The notes beneath the pieces are model-generated. The model did not search any database and had not been told where the DNA came from. It saw only the letters and a program-made list of their open reading frames with translations. The translations under genes were made by a program, and so were the position numbers. Below are positions 17,329 through 26,378 of a stretch of 64,000 bases of DNA, piece by piece; within the stretch, counting starts at the first letter, position 1; the number at the start of each line of letters is the position of its first letter. Origin of the DNA: Brasilonema sennae CENA114 (GTDB taxonomy: Bacteria; Cyanobacteriota; Cyanobacteriia; Cyanobacteriales; Nostocaceae); contig NZ_CP030118.1 of the NCBI RefSeq assembly GCF_006968745.1, positions 2,616,654 through 2,680,653 on the forward strand, in the 5' to 3' direction.

Positions 17329-18489
17329 CTAGGACAAGTTTTGAAAGCGAGCAGGGGAGAATTTGGTAATAATTTCGTCTTTCATTCCAAAAACCCAATT
17401 AGCAAAACGTTGTGCCAGAGGAGGCACAATCACAAGGGGATTGCTAAAACCAGAAAAAACGTGAACACTTTCGTGCTCTGGGATGAGGCCAATCAAGGGA
17501 AGTGCATCATTACTGAATGACACCAAACAATTATGCCAAGTTCCCGGTAATTTGTTTAATTTTGGCAAAGTTTTTCCGATGCTTGCTCTTAACTCAGCTT
17601 CGCTTTGCTTGGAGTCAACATTGGTGTGAGGATCTGTGATGGCGCGGCTGATTTGACCAAGGCGAATACTACCATCTCGAAATTGAACTGCGCCTGCATC
17701 TAAGATAGGTGGTACTAGCTCAAGACCTGATTCATTCCACAATTCGTCATTTTTAGTGGAATCTGCTTCTAATTGGAATCTTTTTAGATTTACTGGCATG
17801 ACTATGGTACGCAGTTGTATATCTACAGGCGGAGTTTCAATCATTTCTGCGTGAGTGAAATATAGCTTGATAGAAATGCCTGATGATTTGAGGATCTGTC
17901 GGCTCAATCCACCAGCACACACTACTGTATTAGCAGTGTTGTATGTTTCTTTTGTTGTTGTCACTGCTTTTGGCAGTATTTTCACAACTTGGGTAATCGC
18001 CATTTCACCGCCTGCACGCAAAAAGGCGTTAATGTAAGCTTGGGTGCTTTTTCCAGGATGGATGTGACCGTGTTTGACAGTTAAAGCAGCCGCTATAGCC
18101 TCCTGATTCAACAGAGGTTCTAATTCACAGGCTTCCTTCAAACTAAGCAATTTGGGAGGGATCGCAAAACGAGTATAGGACGCCGCTGCGCTTGCTGGAT
18201 CTGTATCGGCAGAAATCGTCAACAATAAATCTAGTTCGCGGAACTCAGTATCAGCGTCCAACTCTTGTGACAGAATGCGGTGACGTGCGATACCTTCGTC
18301 GCACAATTGGCGAGTGAGTGGAGTGGTACCAGACCAAAAAGCTAAACCACCATAACTATAACGAGTTGCATTGTGTGGTGTTGCATACTGTTCTAGTAAA
18401 AGCACTTTGCAGCCTTTATTTACCAGTTCGTAGGCGAGTGCAGCACCCGTAATACCAGCACCAACAACAATCCAGTCGTAGGTTTTCAT
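17329..18489 (-). CDS. FAD-dependent amine/amino-acid oxidoreductase (DAO family)
   Basis: 386 residues with an N-terminal Rossmann dinucleotide motif (WIVVGAGITGAALAYELVNKGCKVLLLEQ, residues 5-33; glycines at GAGITG) and the DAO-family layout ending with FSNDALPLIGLIPEHESVHVFSGFSN. Relatives include glycine/sarcosine oxidases and other flavin oxidases acting on amines in the cytosol. The substrate cannot be named from sequence. It stands alone, convergent with the protease operon. Confidence 0.8.
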   Translation of the reverse strand: MKTYDWIVVGAGITGAALAYELVNKGCKVLLLEQYATPHNATRYSYGGLAFWSGTTPLTRQLCDEGIARHRILSQELDADTEFRELDLLLTISADTDPASAAASYTRFAIPPKLLSLKEACELEPLLNQEAIAAALTVKHGHIHPGKSTQAYINAFLRAGGEMAITQVVKILPKAVTTTKETYNTANTVVCAGGLSRQILKSSGISIKLYFTHAEMIETPPVDIQLRTIVMPVNLKRFQLEADSTKNDELWNESGLELVPPILDAGAVQFRDGSIRLGQISRAITDPHTNVDSKQSEAELRASIGKTLPKLNKLPGTWHNCLVSFSNDALPLIGLIPEHESVHVFSGFSNPLVIVPPLAQRFANWVFGMKDEIITKFSPARFQNLS

Positions 18490-18585
18490 TGAATATTTTT
18501 ATTAAGAGCCTTAAAAGATATTCTCTGTGTTTAGTGGTACTCCAACTCCAACCAATTTAATTATGAGATTATTATGCTATCGCAA

Positions 18586-19467
18586 TTATTTGCCAACACT
18601 CACCTTCATAGTCTTTCTATCTGAAGAACGATTTGAAGTCGCATTTTGACGTCTTGCTTGGGTAGGAACGCTCAGTAACTTAGGCTTCGTTGAGCTTAAA
18701 GTTAAGGTAGGTGAAGGTTCAGGTGCGGCGACTCTGGCTTGACCTTTTCTGAAAACTATTAAAGTGATATTTGCTTGATTCTTAAAAGAGCGTTTTACAG
18801 AACCACGAACAAAAGTACTAGCAAATTTTTGACTTCCGGCAAAATTAGAATCTTTCAATTCAGAGGTGATTGTCACATTTTCGTTTTTCTTGCTTGTCAA
18901 AAAGTTATCATTCCCGGACGTGTTTAAACTTGCAGATAGAGAAAAGAACACTAAAGGTTTTTTTCCAATACTATCTGGGTTGGATAATAAATTGGCAAGA
19001 TAGTCTGGAAGAGTTTGTTTCGGTATATCAGAAGTATCATATAAAAAGAAGGAAACTTCTCTAATAACGCTAACATTCTCTATATTTTGTGAAGCATTTA
19101 TTAAGGTTTCTAAATCTAAGGCAGATGTAAAATTGAAAGAGAAAGTATTTCCTGCGTTTATCAAGAAATTACCAACAATAGTTGCATTAGTTTCTGCGAA
19201 TCCAAAATAATCTCTATTTTCACCCGAAGCTGAACTAGTTGCAAAAGTCGATACTACTGTATCGTCAGTTTCTACGACTGCATTATTGTAAACAGTCGCT
19301 GTACCACCATCCGCATGAGCTGAGGTATCAGCCTGATTATTACTATTGACAGTGGAAAAGCTTTGACTCAAGTTTGTTAAAAAGAAATCTCCATAAGAAA
19401 GAGCAGAAGTCGCCGCCTGAGTAGGTGACACGGAGGGTTCAGAAGTAATTGTGTTTGGAGTAGCCAT
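18586..19467 (-). CDS. PEP-motif protein paralogue without signal peptide or membrane anchor
   Basis: About 293 residues from the ATG at 19467, chosen because GAGG lies seven bases upstream; the longer TTG-initiated frame would contain that site. The body parallels the neighbour at 19518-20432: FFLYDTSDIPKQTLPDYLANLL with FSLSASLNTSGND here, and FYLFDTSDIPEETLSDLLIDLL with FSLVGNINTLGND there. The end still has RVAAPEPSPTLTL, but the hydrophobic helix that should follow PEP is replaced by a polar tail, and there is no N-terminal signal sequence. It is therefore a tandem duplicate that lost both export signals, or a remnant fused to new ends. Confidence 0.65.
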   Translation of the reverse strand: MATPNTITSEPSVSPTQAATSALSYGDFFLTNLSQSFSTVNSNNQADTSAHADGGTATVYNNAVVETDDTVVSTFATSSASGENRDYFGFAETNATIVGNFLINAGNTFSFNFTSALDLETLINASQNIENVSVIREVSFFLYDTSDIPKQTLPDYLANLLSNPDSIGKKPLVFFSLSASLNTSGNDNFLTSKKNENVTITSELKDSNFAGSQKFASTFVRGSVKRSFKNQANITLIVFRKGQARVAAPEPSPTLTLSSTKPKLLSVPTQARRQNATSNRSSDRKTMKVSVGK

Positions 19468-19517
19468 GAAAAAACCTCTTTGCAAATTTTTAGTATAGAT
19501 CTTGACGTCATTTATAT

Positions 19518-20432
19518 CTACAATTTAACCACTATTATTCCAGAAGAGTCCTTTAATTTTTTTGCTCGCGATCTACCTTTATGAACTATAGCTAGTAATC
19601 CCAAAAATAATAGTAAAGCTAAACTCGTTGAAGGTTCAGGTGCTGTCACTCTTGCCTGACTTCTCCTAGTCACAATCAAAGTAAGATTTGCTTGTTTTTC
19701 AAAATAGCGTTGGAAAAAGCCCTCATACTCAACTAAAGTGTGTTCTTCATTTCCTTCAACATCAGTTTTTTTATAATTTTCGGTTAAAGTAATATCTGAA
19801 CTATTCTGATAGTTTAGATAATCATTTCCAAGAGTATTGATATTTCCAACAAGAGAAAAGAAAGAAAGCGGACTTTTATTGATGCTGTCTGGATTGTCTA
19901 ATAAATCAATAAGAAGATCAGAAAGAGTTTCTTCTGGTATGTCTGAAGTATCGAACAGATAAAAGGCAATATCCCCTTTTGCTTGAGCATTTTCTACTGG
20001 AGATGCATCTATTTGTGTCCCTAGATTTAGAAAAGAGGAGAAATTGAAAGAAAAGGTTTTACCAGCATCTATATCAAAATTAGCAACAATTTCCGAATCA
20101 CTTTGTACAAGTCCTGTGTAGTTTATACCTTCACCACTCACTGTACTAGCAACATCAGTAAATGCTCTTAGTGGAGAATTTGACGTTTCTACGGTTAGAT
20201 AATTTTCCAAGCTTACAAAACTGTTCTTACCCATAGCAAGACCTTCAGTCTCACCATGATTGCGGCTGTTAAATTCTGTGGAAAGAATTCCATTGAAATC
20301 TGTCAAACTTAATTCTCCATCAGAAAAAGCAAAAGTAGCAGCTTGACAGGGTGAGGTGAAAAGCACAGAAGTCGCTACCAAGGGGGTAAACAGTAGCCTA
20401 AACCGCTTGGCAAATCTCAGATATTGCTTCAT
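19518..20432 (-). CDS. PEP-CTERM sorting-domain protein
   Basis: 304 residues: signal peptide (LLFTPLVATSVLFTSPCQA, residues 13-31), an extracytoplasmic beta-rich body, and the C-terminal tripartite signal APEPSTSLALLLFLGLLAIV followed by HKGRSRAKK. PEP-CTERM proteins are recognised by exosortase and displayed or released at the surface, often with exopolysaccharide. The exosortase itself is not in the window. It lies upstream of its paralogue on the same strand (50 bp gap), so the pair is probably cotranscribed. Confidence 0.85.
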   Translation of the reverse strand: MKQYLRFAKRFRLLFTPLVATSVLFTSPCQAATFAFSDGELSLTDFNGILSTEFNSRNHGETEGLAMGKNSFVSLENYLTVETSNSPLRAFTDVASTVSGEGINYTGLVQSDSEIVANFDIDAGKTFSFNFSSFLNLGTQIDASPVENAQAKGDIAFYLFDTSDIPEETLSDLLIDLLDNPDSINKSPLSFFSLVGNINTLGNDYLNYQNSSDITLTENYKKTDVEGNEEHTLVEYEGFFQRYFEKQANLTLIVTRRSQARVTAPEPSTSLALLLFLGLLAIVHKGRSRAKKLKDSSGIIVVKL

Positions 20433-21061
20433 AAAATCCTCTTAATATTTAGTTTGCTTCTCTGTGTTGCGAGACTCTTGATAAGAGATACAAAAGGAGC
20501 GATCGCGATTCCGTAATTCTCAGGCTACTTTTACGAAAGCTACATAAAATCTATCTATGTATCAAAAAATGATAAAAAGATATTCACCCGATCCCTGTGC
20601 ATGAAGCATAAGTGATATTTTGTACTATGATTAGAGTAAAATTACTAGAATTTTTGACCAAAAATTTATCAACGCTTAATAAAAATTTACAATTTAACTC
20701 AAAAAAATACCGCAAATATACAGTAAAGTTTTGTCATAAGCAGGTGTTGTCATCTTTTGTATTTTGTAAGACAAAACATGAGACTGTGATAAATAAAGCA
20801 ATACTTGGTGAAATGATTACTATAGAAATTACGAATAACAGCTTATTTGCATTATTGCTCTAAATAGATTTATCATAATTAAGCACTTGCGGTAATTACT
20901 CATAAAGTAGTTAGCAAGTTCACTAAAGAAGACTCTTTTCATAAGGATTCATGAAAGCGAGGCAAGTAACATAGTGTTGCAAAGTTTGCCTTGATTTTAT
21001 TTAATCTTTATTTTTCCATATCGCAGTCTAAATTTCTCTATTTAAGTGTGTGGGGGTTGCC
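20433..21061. other. divergent intergenic region PEP-CTERM gene / porin
   Basis: A 629-bp AT-rich region. A HIP1 octamer occurs near 20500. An 83-codon plus-strand frame at 20612 has AT-driven composition and no recognisable family, and is not called. Promoters for both flanking genes should lie here. Confidence 0.4.
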
Positions 21062-22984
21062 ATGAGAAGATTTTTACTAGCTTCTGTTAGCGGAGCCAGC
21101 TTTCTATGTTTAATTGCTAGACCATTATCTGCACAAGTAATACCGAATCCAGATATTGCTAATAACACATATATAATCAATGATGCAGCGGAACAATTAC
21201 CAGATAATAACAGTACTTTCATTGAAGTTAAAAGTAAGATTCATTCTATAAAAAAACGTAGTCAGATTCAGGAAAAATTCATTGTATCTGCGGATAGCAA
21301 ACAACAAAACTCATTTGCTTTGAATCAGAAGCAGGAAAGCAACAATTTAGGGCTAACTGCAAAATTTCCAAATCGAGTCCCCGCATCAAATGTGATAGCA
21401 CAAGTGACATCCGTATCCCAATTATCTGATGTACAGCCTACGGACTGGGCGTTTCAAGCACTGCAATCCCTGGTTGAGCGTTACGGTTGTATTGCTGGGT
21501 ATCCGAATGGTACTTATCGAGGCAATCGCGCGATGACTCGCTATGAATTTGCTGCTGGCTTAAATGCCTGTCTCAATCGAGTCAACGAACTTGTTGCCAC
21601 AGCGACTGCTGATTTGGTAAAAAGAGAGGATTTAGCCACCTTGCAGAGACTGCAACAAGAATTCACAGCAGAACTTGCGACACTGCGAGGTCGGGTAGAT
21701 GTTGTAGAAGCTCGCACAGCAGAGTTGCAGGCAAATCAGTTTTCCACAACAACTAAACTAAGTGGTGAAGCTATTATTGCAGCTATTGGTGCTACAGGAG
21801 GCGCTCCTGGTAGGAATGATCCAAATATTATCCTGACAAATAGAGTGCGGTTGAATCTCAACACCAGTTTTACAGGCAAAGACTTACTGATTACTGGTTT
21901 GCAAGCTCATAACTTTTTAGGTGGTTTGGATGGTCGCGGTAGCCTTCAAGAATCTTTGGGATTAGCTCCGTCAGGATTTAGTGCCAGTAGCGCTCGTGTC
22001 AGTTTTGAACCGCAATTTCCTGGCGTCGATCCTAAAACTTTGTCGAGCACTGGTAGCAATGACGTTGAGCTTTACAAGCTGGTTTATATCTTTCCCATTG
22101 CTAAAAAATTAACTTTGTTTGCTGGAACTGCAGTGGAATCATCGGATGCCTTTGGTAGCATCATACCTTTTTATGGTGAAGGACAAGAAGCGATTTCTCG
22201 CTTTGCAGGTTTGAACCCCGTGGTGCGTGTCTCCGGTGGTACTTCGGGTACTGGTTTGGCATCGGCTGCAGGATTTATCTTTGACATATCAAAGCAGTTT
22301 GATGTAAGAGCTTTTTATGCGAGCGCAAATGCCAATATTCCTACTTCTGCTGCGGATGTTCCGGGTCTGCCGGGAGTTTCTAACACACCTTTGGGAGCAG
22401 GTGTGTTTGGAGGTAGTAGTATCGTGGCGACACAATTAACCTTTAGACCAAGTAGTTCCCTGGATATTGCTTTCAACTATGCCCACAGTTATCACGAAAT
22501 CAACATCCTGGGTACAGGATTAAGCAGTAGTGATTTCGGTGCTTTGGCTGGTGTTTCATTGGGAACACCAGTTGAACTAAACTCTTTTGGCGGTACAGTA
22601 ACTTGGCGTTTATCTCCAAAAGTTGCTTTATCTGGCTACGGTGCAGCAATGTTTGTTGATGATTCTTCGGGTCGTGTTGATGCTTCTACCACCTTCACAA
22701 GTTGGATGGCGGGATTGCACTTCAATGATTTATTCAAACCAGGAAACAATGCGGGGATTCTTTTTGGACAGCCACTTTATCGGACTTCTGCAGATGGTGA
22801 TGCTAGACTGACTCCTGCTGGTGAGCGGCGGGCGGTTCCTTATCATTTAGAAGCTTACTATCGTTTTAAAGTCAGTGATAATATCAGCATTACTCCAGGA
22901 GCATTTGTCCTGTTTAATCCCGAAGGCAACAGTAGAAATGACACAACAACTGTAGGCGTACTCCGCACCACTTTCACCTTTTAA
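21062..22984 (+). CDS. iron-uptake porin (SLH and OprB-type outer-membrane channel)
   Basis: About 640 residues from the ATG at 21062 (a GTG four codons earlier is also in frame). A signal peptide (MRRFLLASVSGASFLCLIA) is followed by a long linker, an S-layer-homology domain (VQPTDWAFQALQSLVERYGC through MTRYEFAAGLNACLNRV, about residues 125-180) that binds peptidoglycan, a coiled coil (LQRLQQEFTAELATLRGRVD), and an OprB-like beta-barrel ending in an aromatic residue (TTFTF). Cyanobacterial proteins with this layout are outer-membrane channels that pass inorganic ions, including iron. Confidence 0.88.
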   Translation: MRRFLLASVSGASFLCLIARPLSAQVIPNPDIANNTYIINDAAEQLPDNNSTFIEVKSKIHSIKKRSQIQEKFIVSADSKQQNSFALNQKQESNNLGLTAKFPNRVPASNVIAQVTSVSQLSDVQPTDWAFQALQSLVERYGCIAGYPNGTYRGNRAMTRYEFAAGLNACLNRVNELVATATADLVKREDLATLQRLQQEFTAELATLRGRVDVVEARTAELQANQFSTTTKLSGEAIIAAIGATGGAPGRNDPNIILTNRVRLNLNTSFTGKDLLITGLQAHNFLGGLDGRGSLQESLGLAPSGFSASSARVSFEPQFPGVDPKTLSSTGSNDVELYKLVYIFPIAKKLTLFAGTAVESSDAFGSIIPFYGEGQEAISRFAGLNPVVRVSGGTSGTGLASAAGFIFDISKQFDVRAFYASANANIPTSAADVPGLPGVSNTPLGAGVFGGSSIVATQLTFRPSSSLDIAFNYAHSYHEINILGTGLSSSDFGALAGVSLGTPVELNSFGGTVTWRLSPKVALSGYGAAMFVDDSSGRVDASTTFTSWMAGLHFNDLFKPGNNAGILFGQPLYRTSADGDARLTPAGERRAVPYHLEAYYRFKVSDNISITPGAFVLFNPEGNSRNDTTTVGVLRTTFTF

Positions 22985-23036
22985 CGCATTTGGACGGAAT
23001 TCCCCATACAGGAGTGCGGTGGGCGAGGTTGCGCCC

Positions 23037-23069
23037 TCAATCAAGGGGACTCAATGTCCCTTTGATTGA
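23037..23069. terminator. hairpin downstream of the porin gene
   Basis: Arms TCAATCAAGGGGAC and GTCCCTTTGATTGA (13 of 14 paired) enclose a five-base loop, 52 bp after the porin stop codon. There is no T-run on either side, so it may terminate transcription, or it may belong to the adjacent IS605-like remnant. Confidence 0.4.
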
Positions 23070-23078
23070 CAGTCTACA

Positions 23079-23233
23079 ATGAGTGTACCTAACGTGGCAA
23101 CGACGGATGAAACGGGAAGCCCTGAACACGAATAAGACCGTCCTTATGCTAGTTGGAAACGGGGGAAGCCCCATCTTCAACCGTTCGCGCAGCCTGCCGT
23201 CAGGCATAGGTAAGATGGGGTACTTCACAGGAA
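23079..23233 (+). mobile_element. orphan right-end remnant of an IS200/IS605-type element
   Basis: The block has a short coding tail (MSVPNVATTDETGSPEHE, stop at about 23132), then GAAGCCCCATCTT and AAGATGGGGTACTTCAC, which pair as a hairpin. This layout (a TnpB-like tail, a GAAACGGG segment, and a terminal GAAGCCCC.../...GGGG hairpin ending in TTCAC) is what I know from right ends of cyanobacterial IS605-family elements, where the omega-RNA guide scaffold is encoded. No tnpA or tnpB gene is present next to it. Confidence 0.45.
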
Positions 23234-23236
23234 TTC

Positions 23237-23283
23237 AGAACGCACAACTCATAATTAGAATTTCTTCTGAGTTGTGCGCTCTG
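23237..23283. repeat. inverted repeat with 15-bp arms
   Basis: AGAACGCACAACTCA and TGAGTTGTGCGCTCT pair at 14 of 15 positions around a 17-base AT-rich loop, directly downstream of the IS605-like end. Possibly a separate small palindromic element. Confidence 0.5.
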
Positions 23284-23537
23284 TATGCCTTTAGCTTCTT
23301 CGCCGTAAGGGTTAGTAACTGTAACTAAAATGGAAGCTTGAATATAGCTCGTAAAGTAATCCCAAACTTTATGGATGGGATAGTGGGATTGCCGTTTATC
23401 CCTGTAGTTTTAGCACTTTGGACTAAGACTACAAACGTAAATGTCTATTTTTGACTACTTGTGAGTAGCTTTGTACAGATTTTTATGAGCGGTACGCAAA
23501 TAATTTATCTGTACTTATAGCAGGGAACACTTCCATC

Positions 23538-23686
23538 CTGAGTCCTGTGTCCTCCGGACACGCTCCGCGAACGGACTGCGCTTGCGCTTACGATAAAGCT
23601 CAGGGCAACGCAAGCTCCCTGAGTCCTGTGTCCTCCGGACACGCTTCGCGAACGGACTGCGCTTGCGCTTACGACAAGCTCAGGGC
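23538..23686. repeat. tandem pair of a 69-bp palindrome-rich repeat
   Basis: Two copies (23538-23606 and 23619-23686) share CTGAGTCCTGTGTCCTCCGG, ACACGCT(C/T)CGCGAACGG and ACTGCGCTTGCGCTTACG in the same order. Related pieces (TCCTCCGGAGACGCTACGCG type) recur at about 26461 and 56545. A heptamer run CGCTTAA x3 follows at about 23701. Confidence 0.75.
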
Positions 23687-23731
23687 GGCGCAGTGCATTG
23701 CGCTTAACGCTTAACGCTTAACTGATTAAAG

Positions 23732-24400
23732 GTTGAAGAAACCCAATAATGCTTAATCTACGACCACGACGCGTTGTTTGTTCTAGGCGCTTTTGCTCTC
23801 CTCGTTGGTAATAGGTATAACCAGGTTCGCTCCATGCACAAAACCCTGATTCATCCAAATACTTTAGGTCTATTTCTCCAGTTGCAGCATATCTAAGTCT
23901 GCTTGCTTTATTTCTCTGATTTTTGGGTCTTGTTTCCCTTTATGACAATTTCAAACCTCTTTTCCAAATGATCCCCTTTTTTTAAGCACCCGTCTTAATC
24001 TGTCGGGACTCAATTTAATAGAGCGTTAAGCGTAGCTCTGCCGTAGGCAATCGCTTTCTAACTTTTGGGCTAACTGAAGACTGTTATATGTACGTGGTTC
24101 CCTTTTAAGGCATTCTTCCAAAAAAACTATGTCCTCTTCCTTGTACTTCGATTTCCCACCTCTACCTGGCAATTCCCAAAGTCCTTGTATACCAAGCTTT
24201 TTCCATTTGTGTAAAACGTCTCTAACTGTTTGTGTATCCCAGTTAAAGTGAGCAGCAATCTTTTCTACATAAGCGCCGTGTGCATTTAACCTGATTACGT
24301 CTGCTCGTTCTTTGACTTTGTGTGGTACATCCGCAGTTCTCAGATTTAACAGGGTTTTATCTTCCTCACGAGTTAGAAATACCCTTAAACGAGCGCCCAT
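23732..24400 (-). pseudogene. broken IS630-family transposase
   Basis: The N-terminal 115 codons are intact: a helix-turn-helix region (VIRLNAHGAYVEKIAAHFNW, TVRDVLHKWKKLGIQGLWEL) and PGRGGKSKY. Then a 32-bp repeat interrupts the gene. Beyond it the frame resumes as KLSPDRLRRVLKKRGIIWKR, shifts again, and reads GEIDLKYLDESGFCAWSEPG (first DDE aspartate) and GEQKRLEQTTRRGRR before ending at the repeat region. The rest of the catalytic domain, including the second Asp and the Glu, is missing. It cannot encode an active transposase. Confidence 0.85.
24023..24054. repeat. second copy of the 32-bp dispersed repeat, inside the IS630 gene
   Basis: GCGTTAAGCGTAGC to GGCAATCGC, an exact reverse complement of 10773-10804. 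It interrupts the transposase frame and gives a short altered tail (DCLRQSYA) and stop codon. Confidence 0.85.
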
Positions 24401-24540
24401 ATCTCAATCACCTCGGTAGATGCATTCTCCGTATTTACTTATCTTTACATAGTTTGGTTTTTTCACGCCTACTTACTTATCTGTGGTTTGACTTTCATAA
24501 ATTTGACTTTTGCAAGAAGTTTCTTCAACAACCGCTCAAG

Positions 24541-24819
24541 AGCTACTTGAATGTTCAACGTTTTGCTAACGCCCCTCACAGTGGCAAAATTCGTGTAGAA
24601 TTGGCACCAGCATTAGAAACACTCTACAAGCTAGCAGCAGCAGAGCAGTCATTTGACTTGGTGTCCATTGATGCTAAAAAAACTGAATATGTGCAGTACT
24701 TTAAAATACTGATAGACGACAATTTGTTGTCTGCCAACAGATTGATCTGTGTGGACAACACGTTGCTTCAGGGCAAGTTTACTTGCGACCACAGGAGCAA
24801 GTCAAAAATGGGGAGGCGA
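24541..24819 (+). pseudogene. mysB: C-terminal fragment of a MysB-type O-methyltransferase
   Basis: The block PHSGKIRVELAPALETLYKL, FDLVSIDAKKTEYVQYF and NRLICVDNTLLQG matches the C-terminal half of the SAM-dependent O-methyltransferase of mycosporine synthesis (caffeoyl-CoA OMT-like), which converts demethyl-4-deoxygadusol to 4-deoxygadusol. The N-terminal half with the SAM-binding glycine motif is absent. After LLQG one base is missing (ggg for gggg), and the other frame continues VYLRPQEQVKNGEAM before joining a scrap of mysC at a GATCGC site. The gene is therefore broken at both ends. It lies directly upstream of mysC, the usual order of these loci. Confidence 0.75.
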
Positions 24820-24853
24820 TGATCGCATTTCCCTTCAACTGCATCGTCGTCTA
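24820..24853 (+). pseudogene. mysC N-terminal scrap fused to the mysB fragment
   Basis: GATCGCATTTCCCTTCAACT and the following GCATCGTCGT encode IAFPFNCIVV, the residues 20-29 region of the mysC genes at 24999 and 28898, followed by TAA. The junction with mysB sits on a partial HIP1 site (GATCGC). Confidence 0.65.
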
Positions 24854-24952
24854 AACAAGGGAAGGAGCGCATCTGTTTGTCCGCTTAACCTCTGAACTGC
24901 ATCGTCGTCTAAACAAGGGAAGGAGCGCATCTGTTTGTCCGCTTAACCTCTG
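24837..24952. repeat. 58-bp perfect tandem duplication upstream of mysC
   Basis: The unit starting AACTGCATCGTCGTCTAAAC and ending CCGCTTAACCTCTG occurs twice without a spacer. Its second part resembles the region upstream of the other mysC (AGCAAGGGCAGAACTGCATC, about 28811), so it is probably promoter-proximal DNA of an ancestral mysC. Confidence 0.85.
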
Positions 24953-24998
24953 ACTCGCCACCAGCTACTGGTTCCACTATCATGTCACAATTACAACT

Positions 24999-26378
24999 AT
25001 GAGAGAGCAGATTTTTGCAATCTTCCGAAACTTGGGCACTCTTGCATTACTGGCGATCGCATTTCCCTTTAACTGCACCGTCGTACTCGCATCGCTGCTG
25101 TGGAATTTTTTCAGCCGACGGTTCAGCAAACAAGTGGTTTTGAACGAGAATCCGAGAAATATCTTGATCGGTGGTGGTAGAATGACCAAAACCCTTCAAC
25201 TGGCGCGATCATTTCACGCTGCTGGGCATCGAGTTATTTTATTTGATCTCGACCAATACTGGTTCAGTGGTTATCGATTTTCCAACTCTGTGGCTGGCTT
25301 TTACACAGTTCCTGACTCGCAAGAAGACTTAGAAGCTTATACTCAAGCCGTGCGTGCGATCGCCAAAAAAGAAAACATAGACTTTTTTGTCCCGGTAGGC
25401 ATTTTTGCTGCCAGCTACTTCGACTCCGAGGGTAAGCCAGTGTTATCAGGCTATTGCGAGAATTTCCACTTCGATGCTGATACGATGAGTATGCTGGATA
25501 ACAAGTTTACGTTTGCAGAAAAAGCACGCTCACTCTCGCTATCTGTCCCGAAAACCTTCTTAATTACAGATCCCGAACAAGTTCTTAAATTCGACTTTTC
25601 TAACGAAAAGCGCAAATACATTCTCAAAAGTATTGTCTATGACTCTGTTTTACGCTTAGATCTGACTAAGCTACCAATGGATTCTCCCGAAAAAATGGCG
25701 CTTTTTGTTAAAAATAAGCCAATTAGTAAAGATAACCCTTGGATATTGCAAGAGTTTATTCCCGGAACAGAATACTGTACTCACGATACAGTGAGAAACG
25801 GTGAATTAACAGTACACTGCTGCTGTGAATCATCTGCTTTTCAAGTCAATTACGAAAACGTTGAACACCCACAAATTCAAGAGTGGGTGAGTCATTTTGT
25901 CAAAGAATTACAACTGACTGGACAACTTTGTTTTGACTTCATTCAGGCGGAAGATGGGACGATTTATGCGATCGAGTGCAACGCTCGCGCTCACTCTGCG
26001 ATTACAATGTATTACAACCATCCAGGTTTTGCGGATGCCTATCTTAGTAAAGTGCCTCCAGCTGAACCTCTCCAACCCCTGAGTGATAGTAAACCTACTT
26101 ATTGGCTTTATCACGAACTTTGGAGACTTAATGAAATTAGATCGTTAAAGCAGTTGCAAATGTGGTTTAAAAATATTTGGCGAGGAAAGGATGCAATCTT
26201 TGAAGTTAACGACCCACTACCGTTCTTAATGGTACATCACTGGCACATTCCTTTACTATTACTTGATAGTTTGCGCTCCCTAAGAACTTGGGTGAGGATT
26301 GATTTCAACATCGGGAAACTCATACAGTTTGGAGAAGACGTAAGATATAAAACCTCTACCTCTGCAACCCCTAAGTGA
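24999..26378 (+). CDS. mysC: MysC-type ATP-grasp ligase, copy 1 (mycosporine biosynthesis)
   Basis: 459 residues. MysC joins glycine to 4-deoxygadusol to form mycosporine-glycine, an ATP-dependent step of UV-screen synthesis. Recognised from the N-terminal hydrophobic segment (LGTLALLAIAFPFNC), GGGRMTKTLQLARSFHAAGH, the ATP-grasp core (PKTFLITDPEQV, KRKYILKSI, PWILQEFIPGTEYCTH) and the metal-binding end (DFIQAEDGTIYAIECNARAH). Copy 2 has ECNPRTH at that last site, so N-A-R-A-H here is a departure from the usual motif. The last ten codons (YKTSTSATPK) come from a spliced scrap of another mysC. It follows the mysB fragment on the same strand. Confidence 0.85.
   Translation: MREQIFAIFRNLGTLALLAIAFPFNCTVVLASLLWNFFSRRFSKQVVLNENPRNILIGGGRMTKTLQLARSFHAAGHRVILFDLDQYWFSGYRFSNSVAGFYTVPDSQEDLEAYTQAVRAIAKKENIDFFVPVGIFAASYFDSEGKPVLSGYCENFHFDADTMSMLDNKFTFAEKARSLSLSVPKTFLITDPEQVLKFDFSNEKRKYILKSIVYDSVLRLDLTKLPMDSPEKMALFVKNKPISKDNPWILQEFIPGTEYCTHDTVRNGELTVHCCCESSAFQVNYENVEHPQIQEWVSHFVKELQLTGQLCFDFIQAEDGTIYAIECNARAHSAITMYYNHPGFADAYLSKVPPAEPLQPLSDSKPTYWLYHELWRLNEIRSLKQLQMWFKNIWRGKDAIFEVNDPLPFLMVHHWHIPLLLLDSLRSLRTWVRIDFNIGKLIQFGEDVRYKTSTSATPK

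Noticed and set aside
20612..20863. 83-codon plus-strand ORF upstream of the porin
   Set aside because: AT-driven composition, no ribosome-binding site and no recognisable family; likely chance.
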